Shown piece by piece: positions 6,233-13,606 of a stretch of DNA of 14,936 nt. Position numbers and translations under genes: made by a program. Every line of letters begins with the position of its first letter. The first letter of the stretch is position 1. Below the pieces are notes generated by a model. It was given only the letters and a program-made list of their open reading frames with translations. It had not been told where the DNA came from and did not search any database. The stretch covers positions 1 to 14,936 of the forward strand of contig JAERMN010000030.1 of NCBI GenBank assembly GCA_016844625.1, given 5' to 3'. This DNA is from Deltaproteobacteria bacterium. GTDB lineage: Bacteria > Desulfobacterota > Binatia > UBA9968.

Positions 6233-6670
6233 CTATTCGAAGAAAGCTCCTTCTATCAACACCGGTTTCGCCGCGCCGTGTTCCTGCGTGCGGCCGGGAA
6301 TCGCGCTGCCATCCGGGTTGAGCCGTTGGTCCGCTTGGTCTGAGCCGGCGCCGATGCGCGCCATCACCAGCGGCGTCTGACCTGAGTTGCAGAATTGATA
6401 GTAGCTCCCCGCCGGCAAAACCACCGCGTGGTTCTTAGTCGCACCGACAAGGGTCTTGCCATCTCTCCCCGTATTGAACTGCGCGGTTCCATCTAAGACA
6501 ACGAAGATATGATCTTCTTGGGTATGCGCGTGCAGCGCGTTTTCACCGATGCCCGGCGCATAACAGTGAATTCTCAACGTCATCAAATCGGTCTCAGCGA
6601 GCATGAAGCGAGTGTGCCCTTCCTTCACGAGCTGAGTTTTTAGCTGAACCACTTGAGCCTGTTTCTCCAT
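6233..6670 (-). CDS. Cupin domain protein
   Basis: The 145-residue protein is a single small cupin beta-barrel. Motif 1 is GENALHAHTQEDHIFVVLDG (42-61), with H47, H49 and E52 as likely metal ligands. Motif 2 is PAGSYYQFCN (86-95), where the usual ligand histidine is replaced by Tyr91; His54 may compensate, or metal binding may be altered. Small cupins of this sort act as dioxygenases, isomerases or ligand-binding proteins, and the sequence does not decide between them. GGAGGG lies seven bases before the ATG. The gene converges on the zinc-finger gene and diverges from the transporter at 6838. Confidence 0.8.
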   Translation of the reverse strand: MEKQAQVVQLKTQLVKEGHTRFMLAETDLMTLRIHCYAPGIGENALHAHTQEDHIFVVLDGTAQFNTGRDGKTLVGATKNHAVVLPAGSYYQFCNSGQTPLVMARIGAGSDQADQRLNPDGSAIPGRTQEHGAAKPVLIEGAFFE

Positions 6671-6682
6671 AAATCCCTCCAG

Positions 6683-6698
6683 TAAGAATTATTTCTTA
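6683..6698. promoter_or_regulatory. Small AT-rich inverted repeat upstream of the cupin gene
   Basis: TAAGAA-TTAT-TTCTTA is a perfect 6-4-6 inverted repeat just upstream of the cupin gene's ribosome site. It could be a protein-binding site over the promoter or a leader hairpin. No convincing -35 box was found at the right distance. Confidence 0.3.
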
Positions 6699-6837
6699 AC
6701 GCCGCGTGAGCTTAGGACAGACAGTGGCGTCGCTGCAAGCGTAAGTTTTGCGATGGCGATAGCGGCGCGGCGCCGGCGCGTTTGCAAATCAACCTCCCCT
6801 CGGCTTATCTGAACGTGCCAACGAATCGAGATAACAT

Positions 6838-7707
6838 TTGACGCCACTGTTCGCTGAAATCGTCGCCATCTGTTCGGCCATGGGATGGGCGACGGATTCC
6901 ATTCTAGTCCGCTTCGGCCTGCGCAAATCCAACATCTTCGCCGCCATGTTGGTGAGCTACGCCGTCTCGGTCACCTGCATGTGGAGCTATCTCATCGCCA
7001 CCACCGCGCTCGACTTTCTCAAGTCTCCGGCGATGATCTATTACGTTATCAGCGGCTGCATCCAGCCACTGTTCGCCCGCGCGTTGTTTTACCAGGGTAT
7101 CACGCGCATCGGCGTCGCCCGCGCCGGACCGCTGCGCGGCATCGAACCGCTGTTTGCCAGCGCCATCGCCATCGTTCTGCTGCACGAGCGGCCGGGCTGG
7201 CTGGTTTTTCTCGGGACCATTCTCATCGTCGGCAGCCTCTGGTTGATTTCGGGAAAGCAGCAAGGCGACACGACATGGCGCTTGATCGATGCCCTCTTTC
7301 CGATCAGCGCGGCGCTGATTTCCGCCCTTTCGCAGACCCTGCGCAAACAAGCATTGGCTATTCTTCCCGATCCCATCGTCGCAGTGGCGATGGTAACCAC
7401 CGTGTCGCTGATTCTTTTGATCGGCTTTGTTCTAGTGACCCGAAGGACTCGTCAATTACGCATGGAGCGCGACGGCTTTCTTTTCTTTTTTTGCGCCGCC
7501 ATCATCGCCGCTTTGGCGCAAGTGGCGAATTTCATCGCTATCGGCCGTGGCCAGCTGTCGGTCATCATACCGCTGCTCAATACCTCGCCGCTGTTTACGA
7601 TTTTCTTCAGCGCCGTCTTTCTGCGCAACATCGAGGCGGTGAATTCACGCATCGTCCTCGGCGCGCTCTTGATGGTCGGCGGCGTAGTGCTGATCACGGC
7701 TCGCTGA
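6838..7707 (+). CDS. EamA/DMT-family membrane transporter
   Basis: A 289-residue, very hydrophobic protein with about ten predicted membrane segments arranged as two EamA repeats. The first repeat ends GIEPLFASAIAIVLLHERPG and the second ends LLNTSPLFTIFFSAVFLRN, both typical of drug/metabolite transporters that export or import small metabolites. The start is a TTG at 6838 with a weak ribosome site; the first ATG would remove part of membrane segment 1, so the TTG is preferred. It diverges from the cupin gene. A basic loop (RRTRQLRMERDG) separates two helices in the second half. Substrate unknown. Confidence 0.85.
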   Translation: MTPLFAEIVAICSAMGWATDSILVRFGLRKSNIFAAMLVSYAVSVTCMWSYLIATTALDFLKSPAMIYYVISGCIQPLFARALFYQGITRIGVARAGPLRGIEPLFASAIAIVLLHERPGWLVFLGTILIVGSLWLISGKQQGDTTWRLIDALFPISAALISALSQTLRKQALAILPDPIVAVAMVTTVSLILLIGFVLVTRRTRQLRMERDGFLFFFCAAIIAALAQVANFIAIGRGQLSVIIPLLNTSPLFTIFFSAVFLRNIEAVNSRIVLGALLMVGGVVLITAR

Positions 7708-8051
7708 TGGGTTGCGATTGTGCGGGTCGGAGCCGGAAGCTTTCCATGGCGCGGCCGCGCATCAAATGATTGATCGCTGCGCCGCGCTCGCGCTCAGCTT
7801 AAAAACCAACCACAAGCGACTGTCGTAAAACATTTTTCCTTGGGATTTTTTTGATGCGGAGCCAATTTCCTTTCGACCGGTCTTGACTGAACCGGCCGAA
7901 GGGACTAACCAAAGAAATAGTTCTTTCCGCGCCACGCACATCAAACCAGACATAACCCGGCTTTTTGCACGTGACCGAACGCGGCGTTGCGCGTTCAAAC
8001 CAGAATTTCAGGGGTAACTAACCGACTATAAAATATCCGGAGGTCATTACT
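7708..8051. other. 344-bp intergenic region with a strong hairpin
   Basis: No gene is supported here. It holds a 12-bp palindrome GCGCGGCCGCGC (7749-7760) and an imperfect 13-bp stem, 7869-7881 with 7891-7903, which has a 9-base loop and two G-U-compatible mismatches. The stem core is CCGGT/ACCGG. No T-run follows on either strand, so it is probably a palindromic repeat unit rather than a terminator. A minus-strand open frame (7762-7998) has no protein features and reads through the hairpin. Confidence 0.5.
8027..8044 (+). promoter_or_regulatory. TATAAAAT box and ribosome site of the FAD oxidoreductase gene
   Basis: TATAAAAT (8027-8034) resembles a -10 box, but no good -35 box lies at standard distance and the start point would fall on the ribosome site. 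GGAGGT (8039-8044), seven bases before the ATG at 8052, is a clear Shine-Dalgarno site. The ribosome site is firm; the promoter is tentative. Confidence 0.4.
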
Positions 8052-8402
8052 ATGACGACACAATTAAGTGACGCGATCAAAAAGCTTGGAGGCACGATCA
8101 AGGGCCGCGTGTTGAGCCCGGATGATGCCGGTTACGACGAAGCGCGGCAAATTGGGAACGCCATGATCGACCGTCGCCCCGCTGTCATCGTGCAGCCGGC
8201 GGATGGCGGCGACGTCGCGCCGGCCATCAAGTTTGCCCGGGACAACGCACTGGAAATTTCCGTTCGAGGCGCGGGTCATAACATCGCCGGCAATGCCCTC
8301 TGCGATGACGGCCTGACGATCGATTTCTCAAACATGAAGCAAGTCCGGGTGGATGTCGAAAAAAAAACGCGCTTACGTCGATGCCGGCGCGACGCTCGCT
8401 GA
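8052..8402 (+). CDS. FAD-linked oxidoreductase (BBE-like), N-terminal part before a frameshift
   Basis: The first about 104 residues match the N-terminal FAD-binding domain of berberine-bridge-enzyme-like oxidases: RRPAVIVQPADGGDVAPAIK, then VRGAGHNIAGNALCDDGL. H76 in the GAGH motif is the expected covalent FAD attachment residue. After DVEKK the frame runs into unrelated residues (TRLRRCRRDAR) and stops at 8402. The rest of the enzyme continues in the next frame from the same A-run. With one A fewer in the run of nine (8359-8367), the two parts join as VEKKRAYVDAGATL into a normal protein of about 460 residues. A strong ribosome site precedes the ATG. As written the gene is broken. Confidence 0.8.
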   Translation: MTTQLSDAIKKLGGTIKGRVLSPDDAGYDEARQIGNAMIDRRPAVIVQPADGGDVAPAIKFARDNALEISVRGAGHNIAGNALCDDGLTIDFSNMKQVRVDVEKKTRLRRCRRDAR

Positions 8403-9435
8403 TTTAGACGCGGCGACGCAGCGCCACGGTCTGGCAACCCCGGTGGGAATCAACTCGACAACGGGTATCGCCGGTTTGACCCTCGGTGGCGGTTTCGGCT
8501 GGCTCACGCGCAAATATGGCATGACCATAGACAATCTGGTCGCAGCGGAAGTGGTCACTGCAGACGGTAAAAAGTTGCGGGCGAGCGAGCAGGACGACGC
8601 GGAGCTATTCTGGGCATTGCGTGGCGGCGGCGGCAATTTCGGTGTCGTCACTCAGTTCGAATTTGCCCTTCATCCCGTGGGTCCGGAAATACTCGCCGGG
8701 TTGATCGTCTTTCCGTTTGCCCAAGCCAAGCAGGTTCTGACCCGGTATCGCCAATTTGCCACCATGTCGCCCGAAGACCTTAACGTTTGGGTCGTGCTGC
8801 GCCAGGCTCCGCCACTGCCTTTTCTGCCGCAAAACGTGCATGGCAAAGAGGTCGTCGTCCTGCCGATTTTCTGCGCGGGCAAGGTTGCAGATGGCCAGAA
8901 GCTGATCGAACAAATTCGTGCCTTCGGCGATCCGCACGGCGAGCCTATCGGTGCCCAACCATACGCGGAATGGCAAAAGGCATTTGATCCTCTGCTCGCA
9001 CCCGGCGCGAGAAACTACTGGAAGTCGCATAACTTCACCGAGCTCAGCGACGGCGCGACTGATTCGATCATCGAATACGCCGGCAAACTGCCCGCGCCCC
9101 AGTGCGAGATCTTCATCGGCCATATCGCCGGTGCGGCCAATCGCGTGACGCCCAGAGCTATGGCTTACGCGCACCGAGACGCCAAGTTTATCTTGAACGT
9201 GCACGGACGATGGGAAAGCGCGGCGCAGGACACGAGTTGCATCGAGTGGTCGCGCGCTTTTTTTAAAGCCAGCGCGCCCTACGCCTCCGCTGGCGCTTAC
9301 GTTAATTTTATGACCGAAGACGAGGGCAACCGAGTCGCCGCCGCTTACGGTTCAAACTTTGATCGTCTAGTGCAAATAAAGAAGCGCTACGACCCCAAAA
9401 ATGTTTTTCATTTTAATCAGAATATTAAACTATAA
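8353..9435 (+). CDS. FAD-linked oxidoreductase (BBE-like), main part after the frameshift
   Basis: This frame carries the rest of the FAD-binding domain (YVDAGATLADLDAATQRHG, GINSTTGIAGLTLGGGFGWL) and the C-terminal BBE motif RYDPKNVFHFNQNI. The family oxidises alcohols, sugars or phenolic compounds with FAD and oxygen. The position that is Cys in bicovalent family members is not Cys here, so FAD would be held only through H76 of the upstream part. An ATG at 8353 opens the frame, but it lies inside the upstream reading frame, lacks a ribosome site and would remove the FAD attachment residue, so this is best read as the 3' part of one gene at 8052-9435. Confidence 0.82.
   Translation: MSKKKRAYVDAGATLADLDAATQRHGLATPVGINSTTGIAGLTLGGGFGWLTRKYGMTIDNLVAAEVVTADGKKLRASEQDDAELFWALRGGGGNFGVVTQFEFALHPVGPEILAGLIVFPFAQAKQVLTRYRQFATMSPEDLNVWVVLRQAPPLPFLPQNVHGKEVVVLPIFCAGKVADGQKLIEQIRAFGDPHGEPIGAQPYAEWQKAFDPLLAPGARNYWKSHNFTELSDGATDSIIEYAGKLPAPQCEIFIGHIAGAANRVTPRAMAYAHRDAKFILNVHGRWESAAQDTSCIEWSRAFFKASAPYASAGAYVNFMTEDEGNRVAAAYGSNFDRLVQIKKRYDPKNVFHFNQNIKL
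8359..8367 (+). other. A9 homopolymer at the frame junction
   Basis: Nine consecutive A residues lie exactly where the frame of the FAD oxidoreductase changes. One A fewer restores it. Causes could be a sequencing error, a real one-base insertion, or transcriptional slippage, which A-runs of this length can promote. Confidence 0.8.
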
Positions 9436-9487
9436 CGCGCCGGCGCCGGCGTAGATCACGCGCGCTGAATGGCATCTGAGTTAAACC

Positions 9488-9526
9488 ATCGTTCGCTTGA
9501 CGTCTTACTCGAACGATACGTATATC
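9488..9526 (+). promoter_or_regulatory. Inverted repeat and possible promoter of the second EamA transporter
   Basis: ATCGTTCG (9488-9495) and CGAACGAT (9510-9517) are perfect 8-bp inverted arms. TTGACG (9497-9502) with an 18-bp spacer to TATATC (9521-9526) is a possible promoter, its -35 box lying in the loop. The arrangement would suit a repressor site. It also argues that this stretch is noncoding leader and that translation starts at 9535. Confidence 0.35.
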
Positions 9527-9534
9527 AAGACTCG

Positions 9535-10371
9535 ATGACCACGGCGCTGCTTACGGTTCTCGCGCTTATTGCTTTCGCTGCCAATTCTATCTTTGCTCGG
9601 CTCGCCTTGGGCGAGCCGAGCATCGACCCCGCCAGCTACACCACCGTGCGCTTGCTGACCGGTGCGGCGACTTTATGGCTCATCGCCCGCTTCCAGCAGA
9701 CCGATATCTCAGCACCATCCGATAGCAGCTGGGCTGCCGCGGCCATGTTATTTTTATACGCCGCGACGTTCTCCTTCGCCTACATCAGCTTGACCACCGG
9801 CACTGGCGCATTGATCCTTTTCGCCGCTGTGCAAATCACCATGATCGCGGTCGGCCTCTATGGTGGAGAGCGTCCCTCGACGCTTCACTGGTTGGGCCTC
9901 TTGATCGCCATCACCGGGCTAGTCTATCTGGTCTCGCCCGGCGTCACCGCGCCATCTGCGGCCGGTTCGCTGCTGATGGGAGCCGCAGGCGTTGCCTGGG
10001 GCGTCTATTCCCTCCTCGGACGCGGCGTGACCAGCCCGGTGCATGCCACCGCCGGAAATTTTCTCAGAACAGTTCCATTAACCTTAGTCCTTCTATTACT
10101 CTCGTCGTCGTCCATCGCGATCACCTCGGAGGGTTTTCTTTGGGCTGTCTTGTCCGGGTCGATAACCTCGGCCGTCGGCTACGTGATCTGGTACGCTGCT
10201 TTGCCCCGCTTGGCCGCAACCTTAGCCGCTACCATACAACTCTTGGTACCCGCGTTGGCCGCTCTCGGCGGCGTCGTTTTCTTATCGGAACAAATTACCC
10301 TGCGCTTGATCCTATCGGGCACAGTCATATTCACCGGGGTCGGTCTGGCCATCTGGAGTCAAAAAAAATAA
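9535..10371 (+). CDS. EamA/DMT-family membrane transporter
   Basis: The 278-residue protein has about ten hydrophobic segments in two EamA halves. It begins MTTALLTVLALIAFAANSIF, as family members do, and ends ALAALGGVVFLSEQITLRL followed by a last helix and a short basic tail. An ATG at 9469 would add 22 polar residues unlike the family and would cover the inverted repeat and promoter candidate, so 9535 is preferred, although no clear ribosome site is seen. It follows the FAD oxidoreductase by 99 bp and is only distantly similar to the transporter at 6838. It probably moves a small metabolite across the inner membrane; substrate and direction are unknown. Confidence 0.83.
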   Translation: MTTALLTVLALIAFAANSIFARLALGEPSIDPASYTTVRLLTGAATLWLIARFQQTDISAPSDSSWAAAAMLFLYAATFSFAYISLTTGTGALILFAAVQITMIAVGLYGGERPSTLHWLGLLIAITGLVYLVSPGVTAPSAAGSLLMGAAGVAWGVYSLLGRGVTSPVHATAGNFLRTVPLTLVLLLLSSSSIAITSEGFLWAVLSGSITSAVGYVIWYAALPRLAATLAATIQLLVPALAALGGVVFLSEQITLRLILSGTVIFTGVGLAIWSQKK

Positions 10372-10536
10372 ATTTTCGCTGTCTATCCTGGCCATTATAT
10401 CGAACCTTGTTGAAGCAGTGCTGGCACACGCCGATAAAATCGCTCTCGCGGCTCCTTGACCGGCGGGTTGCTCTCCTGATAGCAAGAGTTTGCATTTTAT
10501 AGCTACCATCTTTACGAAAGTAAGGAGGCGGGAATT

Positions 10537-11184
10537 ATGGATAGCCGCGCATTTGCTGAGACGATCGAAAAACAAGTCGCCGAGTTCTGCAAAAACTTGG
10601 ACGCGAACCTGCCGGCTTACAGTTTCATCCCTCTCACCACGGATGAAATGCGTGTCAAAGTGATGCAGAGCCGATTGTTCAATGAAATTCGCGCTGGCGA
10701 GATCTTCGGCGGTTGGCTTAAGAGCACGCCCGAGCTCGACGTCAAAAAGACCCTGGCCGAAGCGACTCACGAAGAGTACCAGCACGCCGGATATCTCGAA
10801 GAAGCGCTGCGCAGCAAAGACGCCACGCCGCATGACTACAAGCCATTACCTGCTCAGATGGCGATGTTTAACTCTTTCGAAGGACTGACCGACACAGTCG
10901 AACGAATCGCCGCGTTTCCCATGGCGGGCGAAGGCGTGGCCGATTACCTAATTGCCAAAAGTCTGAAGGCGGGCACCGTGCCGAGATGGGTGACCGATCC
11001 GTACAAGCGCATTCACGAAGACGAAGAAGAACACGGCAACTACCCGTTTGAGATTTTGGTCAAATACGCGACCACGGCGGAGAAACAAGAACGCGCCAGC
11101 CGCGCCGTGGCGATGAGTCTGGCACTGCGCCGCGCTTACTTTGATAATCTGGATCGCTGGGTGTTTGAGGGTAAAAGTTATTGA
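10537..11184 (+). CDS. Ferritin-like di-iron protein (TenA/PqqC- or rubrerythrin-like helical fold)
   Basis: The 215-residue, all-helical product shows the pattern of a four-helix di-iron carboxylate protein: E50 in FNEIRAGEIF, an ExxH in THEEYQHAG (E80, H83), a Glu in helix 3 (E115 or E122), and a second ExxH in HEDEEEHGNYPFEIL (E163, H166). Such proteins bind two irons and act in oxidation or oxygen handling. TenA/PqqC-like members are a related helical class, so the exact subfamily is uncertain. No signal peptide is seen, so it is likely cytoplasmic. A strong ribosome site, AAGGAGG (10522-10528), lies eight bases before the ATG. It follows the second transporter by 165 bp, in which no clear promoter was found. 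Confidence 0.68.
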   Translation: MDSRAFAETIEKQVAEFCKNLDANLPAYSFIPLTTDEMRVKVMQSRLFNEIRAGEIFGGWLKSTPELDVKKTLAEATHEEYQHAGYLEEALRSKDATPHDYKPLPAQMAMFNSFEGLTDTVERIAAFPMAGEGVADYLIAKSLKAGTVPRWVTDPYKRIHEDEEEHGNYPFEILVKYATTAEKQERASRAVAMSLALRRAYFDNLDRWVFEGKSY

Positions 11185-11241
11185 AGCAGAGAAGCGATCG
11201 GAGATCACCTGTCAGTTGTTAGGAAAATCCAGCCATATCCA

Positions 11242-11279
11242 AGCTCAAAGCGGATTGCCGCCAGCTGTTAGCTTGAGCT
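11242..11279. terminator. Weak two-part hairpin between convergent genes
   Basis: AGCTCAA (11242-11248) pairs with TTGAGCT (11273-11279), and GCGG-ATTG-CCGC (11250-11261) forms an inner stem. It sits where the plus-strand ferritin-like gene and the minus-strand binding-protein gene converge and overlaps the latter's stop codon. No T-run follows, so a termination role is only suggested by place. Confidence 0.25.
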
Positions 11280-12279
11280 ATTTCCCGTACAATGACTTGA
11301 TAAATCCATTCCTGTCCAGCTCCGTGACAAAACTCGAATCGGTGAACTCTTCGGGTTTGTGATTCCAGACATCTTTGCGCGTCGCAGCCACATACTCGTA
11401 GCTTATCTTCATCCCCGGATGATTGGGATACGGCGTCGGCAGAAACATCTTTGAAAAGATGTCGTAAGATTCATTGATCAACTCGTCGTCAGTCAGCTTC
11501 ATCACCTTCTTGATGACTTTGATGCTAAACTCGCGGTTGGTTTTGAACAGCGCGATACCTTCCAGGTGAGCCTTCATATATTGCACAATCAGCTCCCGAT
11601 CGCTTTTTATCGCGGCGCGGCGGGTGGTGATTTCCATCCAGGGATAGTCGAGTTCCTTGGCCGAATCCCAAAGCATGCTAAAGCCCATCTTGCGCGCCAC
11701 ACCGTAACCTGGGTGCCCTACCGCTGACGCTTCGACCGCACCGGCTTTGAGCGCCATAACCCGCTCGGTATCGCTGCCACCGGTTGAGAGCAGAGTTATG
11801 TCGCGATCGGGATTGAGTCCTTTCTTCTTAGCGATCGTGCGCACCAAAAAATCCGTCAGCGAGCCCAAACTCGAGACCCCGATCTTTTTGCCTTTCAAAT
11901 CCTCCGGCCGTTTTATATCGGGCCGTACCATCAAGGCGTGAACCACAGCGGGCATGGTATGCGCCAGAATCGCCATGTCCGCGCCTGCCAGATTGGCCGC
12001 AATAACGGTCGGCGTAGCGATGGGAATAATGTCCAAGTTGCCGCTGATCAAAGCTTTCGAGCCGATCCCTGACCCCATGACGGTGATGACCTCGGCGTCG
12101 AGTCCGTGCTTCTCAAACAGTTTAGCTTCTTTGGTGATGAAGATGATGATGTTGCCCATGCCGATGGACGGCACGCCGACACGGATTTTCTTTAAGGGCT
12201 TCTGCTGAGAAAAGCCTGGTTGGGCATACCCCAAGAATAGAATTCCGAGAATGCTCAGAAACAGAACCCTTTTAGCCAT
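11278..12279 (-). CDS. NMT1/SsuA-like ABC transporter substrate-binding protein
   Basis: The 333-residue protein starts with a clear signal peptide (KR, then a hydrophobic stretch, then AQPGFSQQ near residue 25), so it is exported. The mature part opens KKIRVGVPSIGMGNIIIF and carries KHGLDAEVITVMGSG and the DLKGKKIGVSSLGS segment of the NMT1/THI5/SsuA binding-protein class, which takes up aromatic or aliphatic acids, sulfonates or thiamine precursors. It is paralogous to the gene cut by the left edge. AGAGGAG lies before the ATG. No permease or ATPase gene is nearby, so it either shares a transporter encoded elsewhere or works as an orphan receptor. It is downstream of, and co-oriented with, the ThDP enzyme gene. 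Confidence 0.9.
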   Translation of the reverse strand: MAKRVLFLSILGILFLGYAQPGFSQQKPLKKIRVGVPSIGMGNIIIFITKEAKLFEKHGLDAEVITVMGSGIGSKALISGNLDIIPIATPTVIAANLAGADMAILAHTMPAVVHALMVRPDIKRPEDLKGKKIGVSSLGSLTDFLVRTIAKKKGLNPDRDITLLSTGGSDTERVMALKAGAVEASAVGHPGYGVARKMGFSMLWDSAKELDYPWMEITTRRAAIKSDRELIVQYMKAHLEGIALFKTNREFSIKVIKKVMKLTDDELINESYDIFSKMFLPTPYPNHPGMKISYEYVAATRKDVWNHKPEEFTDSSFVTELDRNGFIKSLYGK

Positions 12280-12311
12280 GTTTTTTCTCCTCTAATAATG
12301 ATGCTCGATTG

Positions 12312-12480
12312 TTCAAAATCCGAAATCCGAAGCTCGAAATTCGAAACAAATTCAAATGGCTAAAAACCCCAATGTTCCAAACCCTTGAAATCGGATTCGA
12401 GGTTTTGGATTTTCTGGGTTTGGAATTTATTTTGGCCTCGGTTGGTTGCGAATTTCGTGCTTCGAATTTCGTGCTTTCAA
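12312..12480. repeat. Intergenic inverted repeat with 7-nt periodicity, copy 1
   Basis: The left arm reads in heptads (CGAAATC, CGAAGCT, CGAAATT, CGAAACA). Positions 12328-12343 are the reverse complement of 12449-12464 except for one of 16 bases. The centre is AT-rich and poorly paired. Open frames over it give low-complexity, non-protein-like peptides. It sits between the binding-protein gene and the ThDP enzyme gene; a second copy lies on the other side of the latter. Confidence 0.75.
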
Positions 12481-12487
12481 TTCTGGG

Positions 12488-13606
12488 TTAGATCATCTGC
12501 ATATACACATCGACCAAGGCCGGTCGTTTTTCTTCTTTGATGACCTTGATCGCCCGCTCCACCGCCGGACGAATTTGGTCCGGCTCGGTGATCGGCCCCT
12601 CGCCGTGAACACTGAAGGTGCGGGCCAGGTTGGCAAAGTCTACCGGCGGCTTGGCCATTTCCATGCCCACCAGTTTGTTTTCCACCGGCCGGCCGCGCGT
12701 GATCGCGACCTTTTCCTGATGCTCCACGTCGTTATAATAAACCCGATTGTTGGTCATGACAGTCAACAGCGGCACGCCGGTGTTAGCCGCTGTCCACAGG
12801 GCGCTCGGCGTGTAAAGCATCTCGCCGTCGCGCTGTAAGTTGACGCAGATCTTGCCGGTGCCGCGATAGGGCAGCGATGCGCCGACGGACGCCGCTGGGC
12901 CGTAGCCCAATCCACCGCCGCCATAGCCTCCTAGAAACAAACCGGGTTTATCCCAGGTCCAAAGACGGCTGGGCCAGCCACGGAACGCGCCCGCGACCAG
13001 TAGCCAGTCCTCTTTTTTTAACGCTTCCCAAACTTCCCAGGCAAGACGCGGCGGGGAGATCGGCCTTTCGTCCCAGCGCTTCTTGAGATCGGCTTGCCAG
13101 CGCGCATGAACTTCTTCGTGCTGCGCCGCCATTACCTTGCGCCGGTCATCGACGACGCTCTTTGAAAACCTCCCCTGCTTTCTGATTTCTTCGGCGAGCG
13201 CGGGGAGAAAGACTCTGGTATTGGCGACGATCGGCAGATCCACCGGCGCCAGCTCCTGAAAGTCGCTGGTCCAGCCGCGCACTACGATATCATTGAGCGT
13301 GACGTTGATCACTTTACAGCCGGGTTTGGTCGCGGGAACGTTGGCGTGAGTGTCGAGATCCGAGCGCACCAGCGCGCCGTAGAGATCGGTCATGTCCAGT
13401 CCCATGATGACATCGGCATTGGCGATCAACTCGCGATTTCTACCGGTGAGATTGAGCGAGTGAGTATTGGGAAAATTCAAGCGCGCGCCGAAATCGATAA
13501 CCGGAATCGCCAACAGATCGGCAAGCGCCACCAGGCTCATCACCGCGTCGTTATTGCGCCCGACGTAGTCGGCCAGGATCACCGGATTCTGCGCTGAAGC
13601 AAGCAA
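12488..13606 (-). CDS. ThDP-dependent enzyme (acetolactate synthase/benzoylformate decarboxylase-like), C-terminal part after a frame break
   Basis: This 372-residue frame holds the central domain (NPVILADYVGRNNDA, VIDFGARLNFPNTHSLNLTG) and the C-terminal ThDP domain, with GGGLGYGPAASVGASL (230-245), RDGE (259-262, where most relatives have GDG) and TNNRVYYND (285-293). The homologous frame can be read further upstream without interruption to 13675 (DPVRFRPPAPLQADYDAIKEA). It must therefore be the 3' part of the gene starting at 14093, not a separate gene from a TTG at 13606. Such enzymes decarboxylate 2-oxo acids or join two of them through thiamine diphosphate. As written it lacks the activating Glu carried by the other part. 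Confidence 0.82.
   Translation of the reverse strand: MLASAQNPVILADYVGRNNDAVMSLVALADLLAIPVIDFGARLNFPNTHSLNLTGRNRELIANADVIMGLDMTDLYGALVRSDLDTHANVPATKPGCKVINVTLNDIVVRGWTSDFQELAPVDLPIVANTRVFLPALAEEIRKQGRFSKSVVDDRRKVMAAQHEEVHARWQADLKKRWDERPISPPRLAWEVWEALKKEDWLLVAGAFRGWPSRLWTWDKPGLFLGGYGGGGLGYGPAASVGASLPYRGTGKICVNLQRDGEMLYTPSALWTAANTGVPLLTVMTNNRVYYNDVEHQEKVAITRGRPVENKLVGMEMAKPPVDFANLARTFSVHGEGPITEPDQIRPAVERAIKVIKEEKRPALVDVYMQMI

Noticed and set aside
7762..7998. 78-codon minus-strand frame in the 344-bp gap
   Set aside because: It reads through a strong hairpin, has no ribosome site or protein-like features, and looks like translated repeat DNA.
10432..10450. TGGCAC as a second sigma-54 promoter before the ferritin-like gene
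   Set aside because: The -24 half is present, but no TTGC half follows at the required spacing.
12309..12491. 60-codon frame over the heptamer repeat; also the frame at 13710-14315
   Set aside because: The peptides are low-complexity readings of the repeat or antisense to the ThDP gene.
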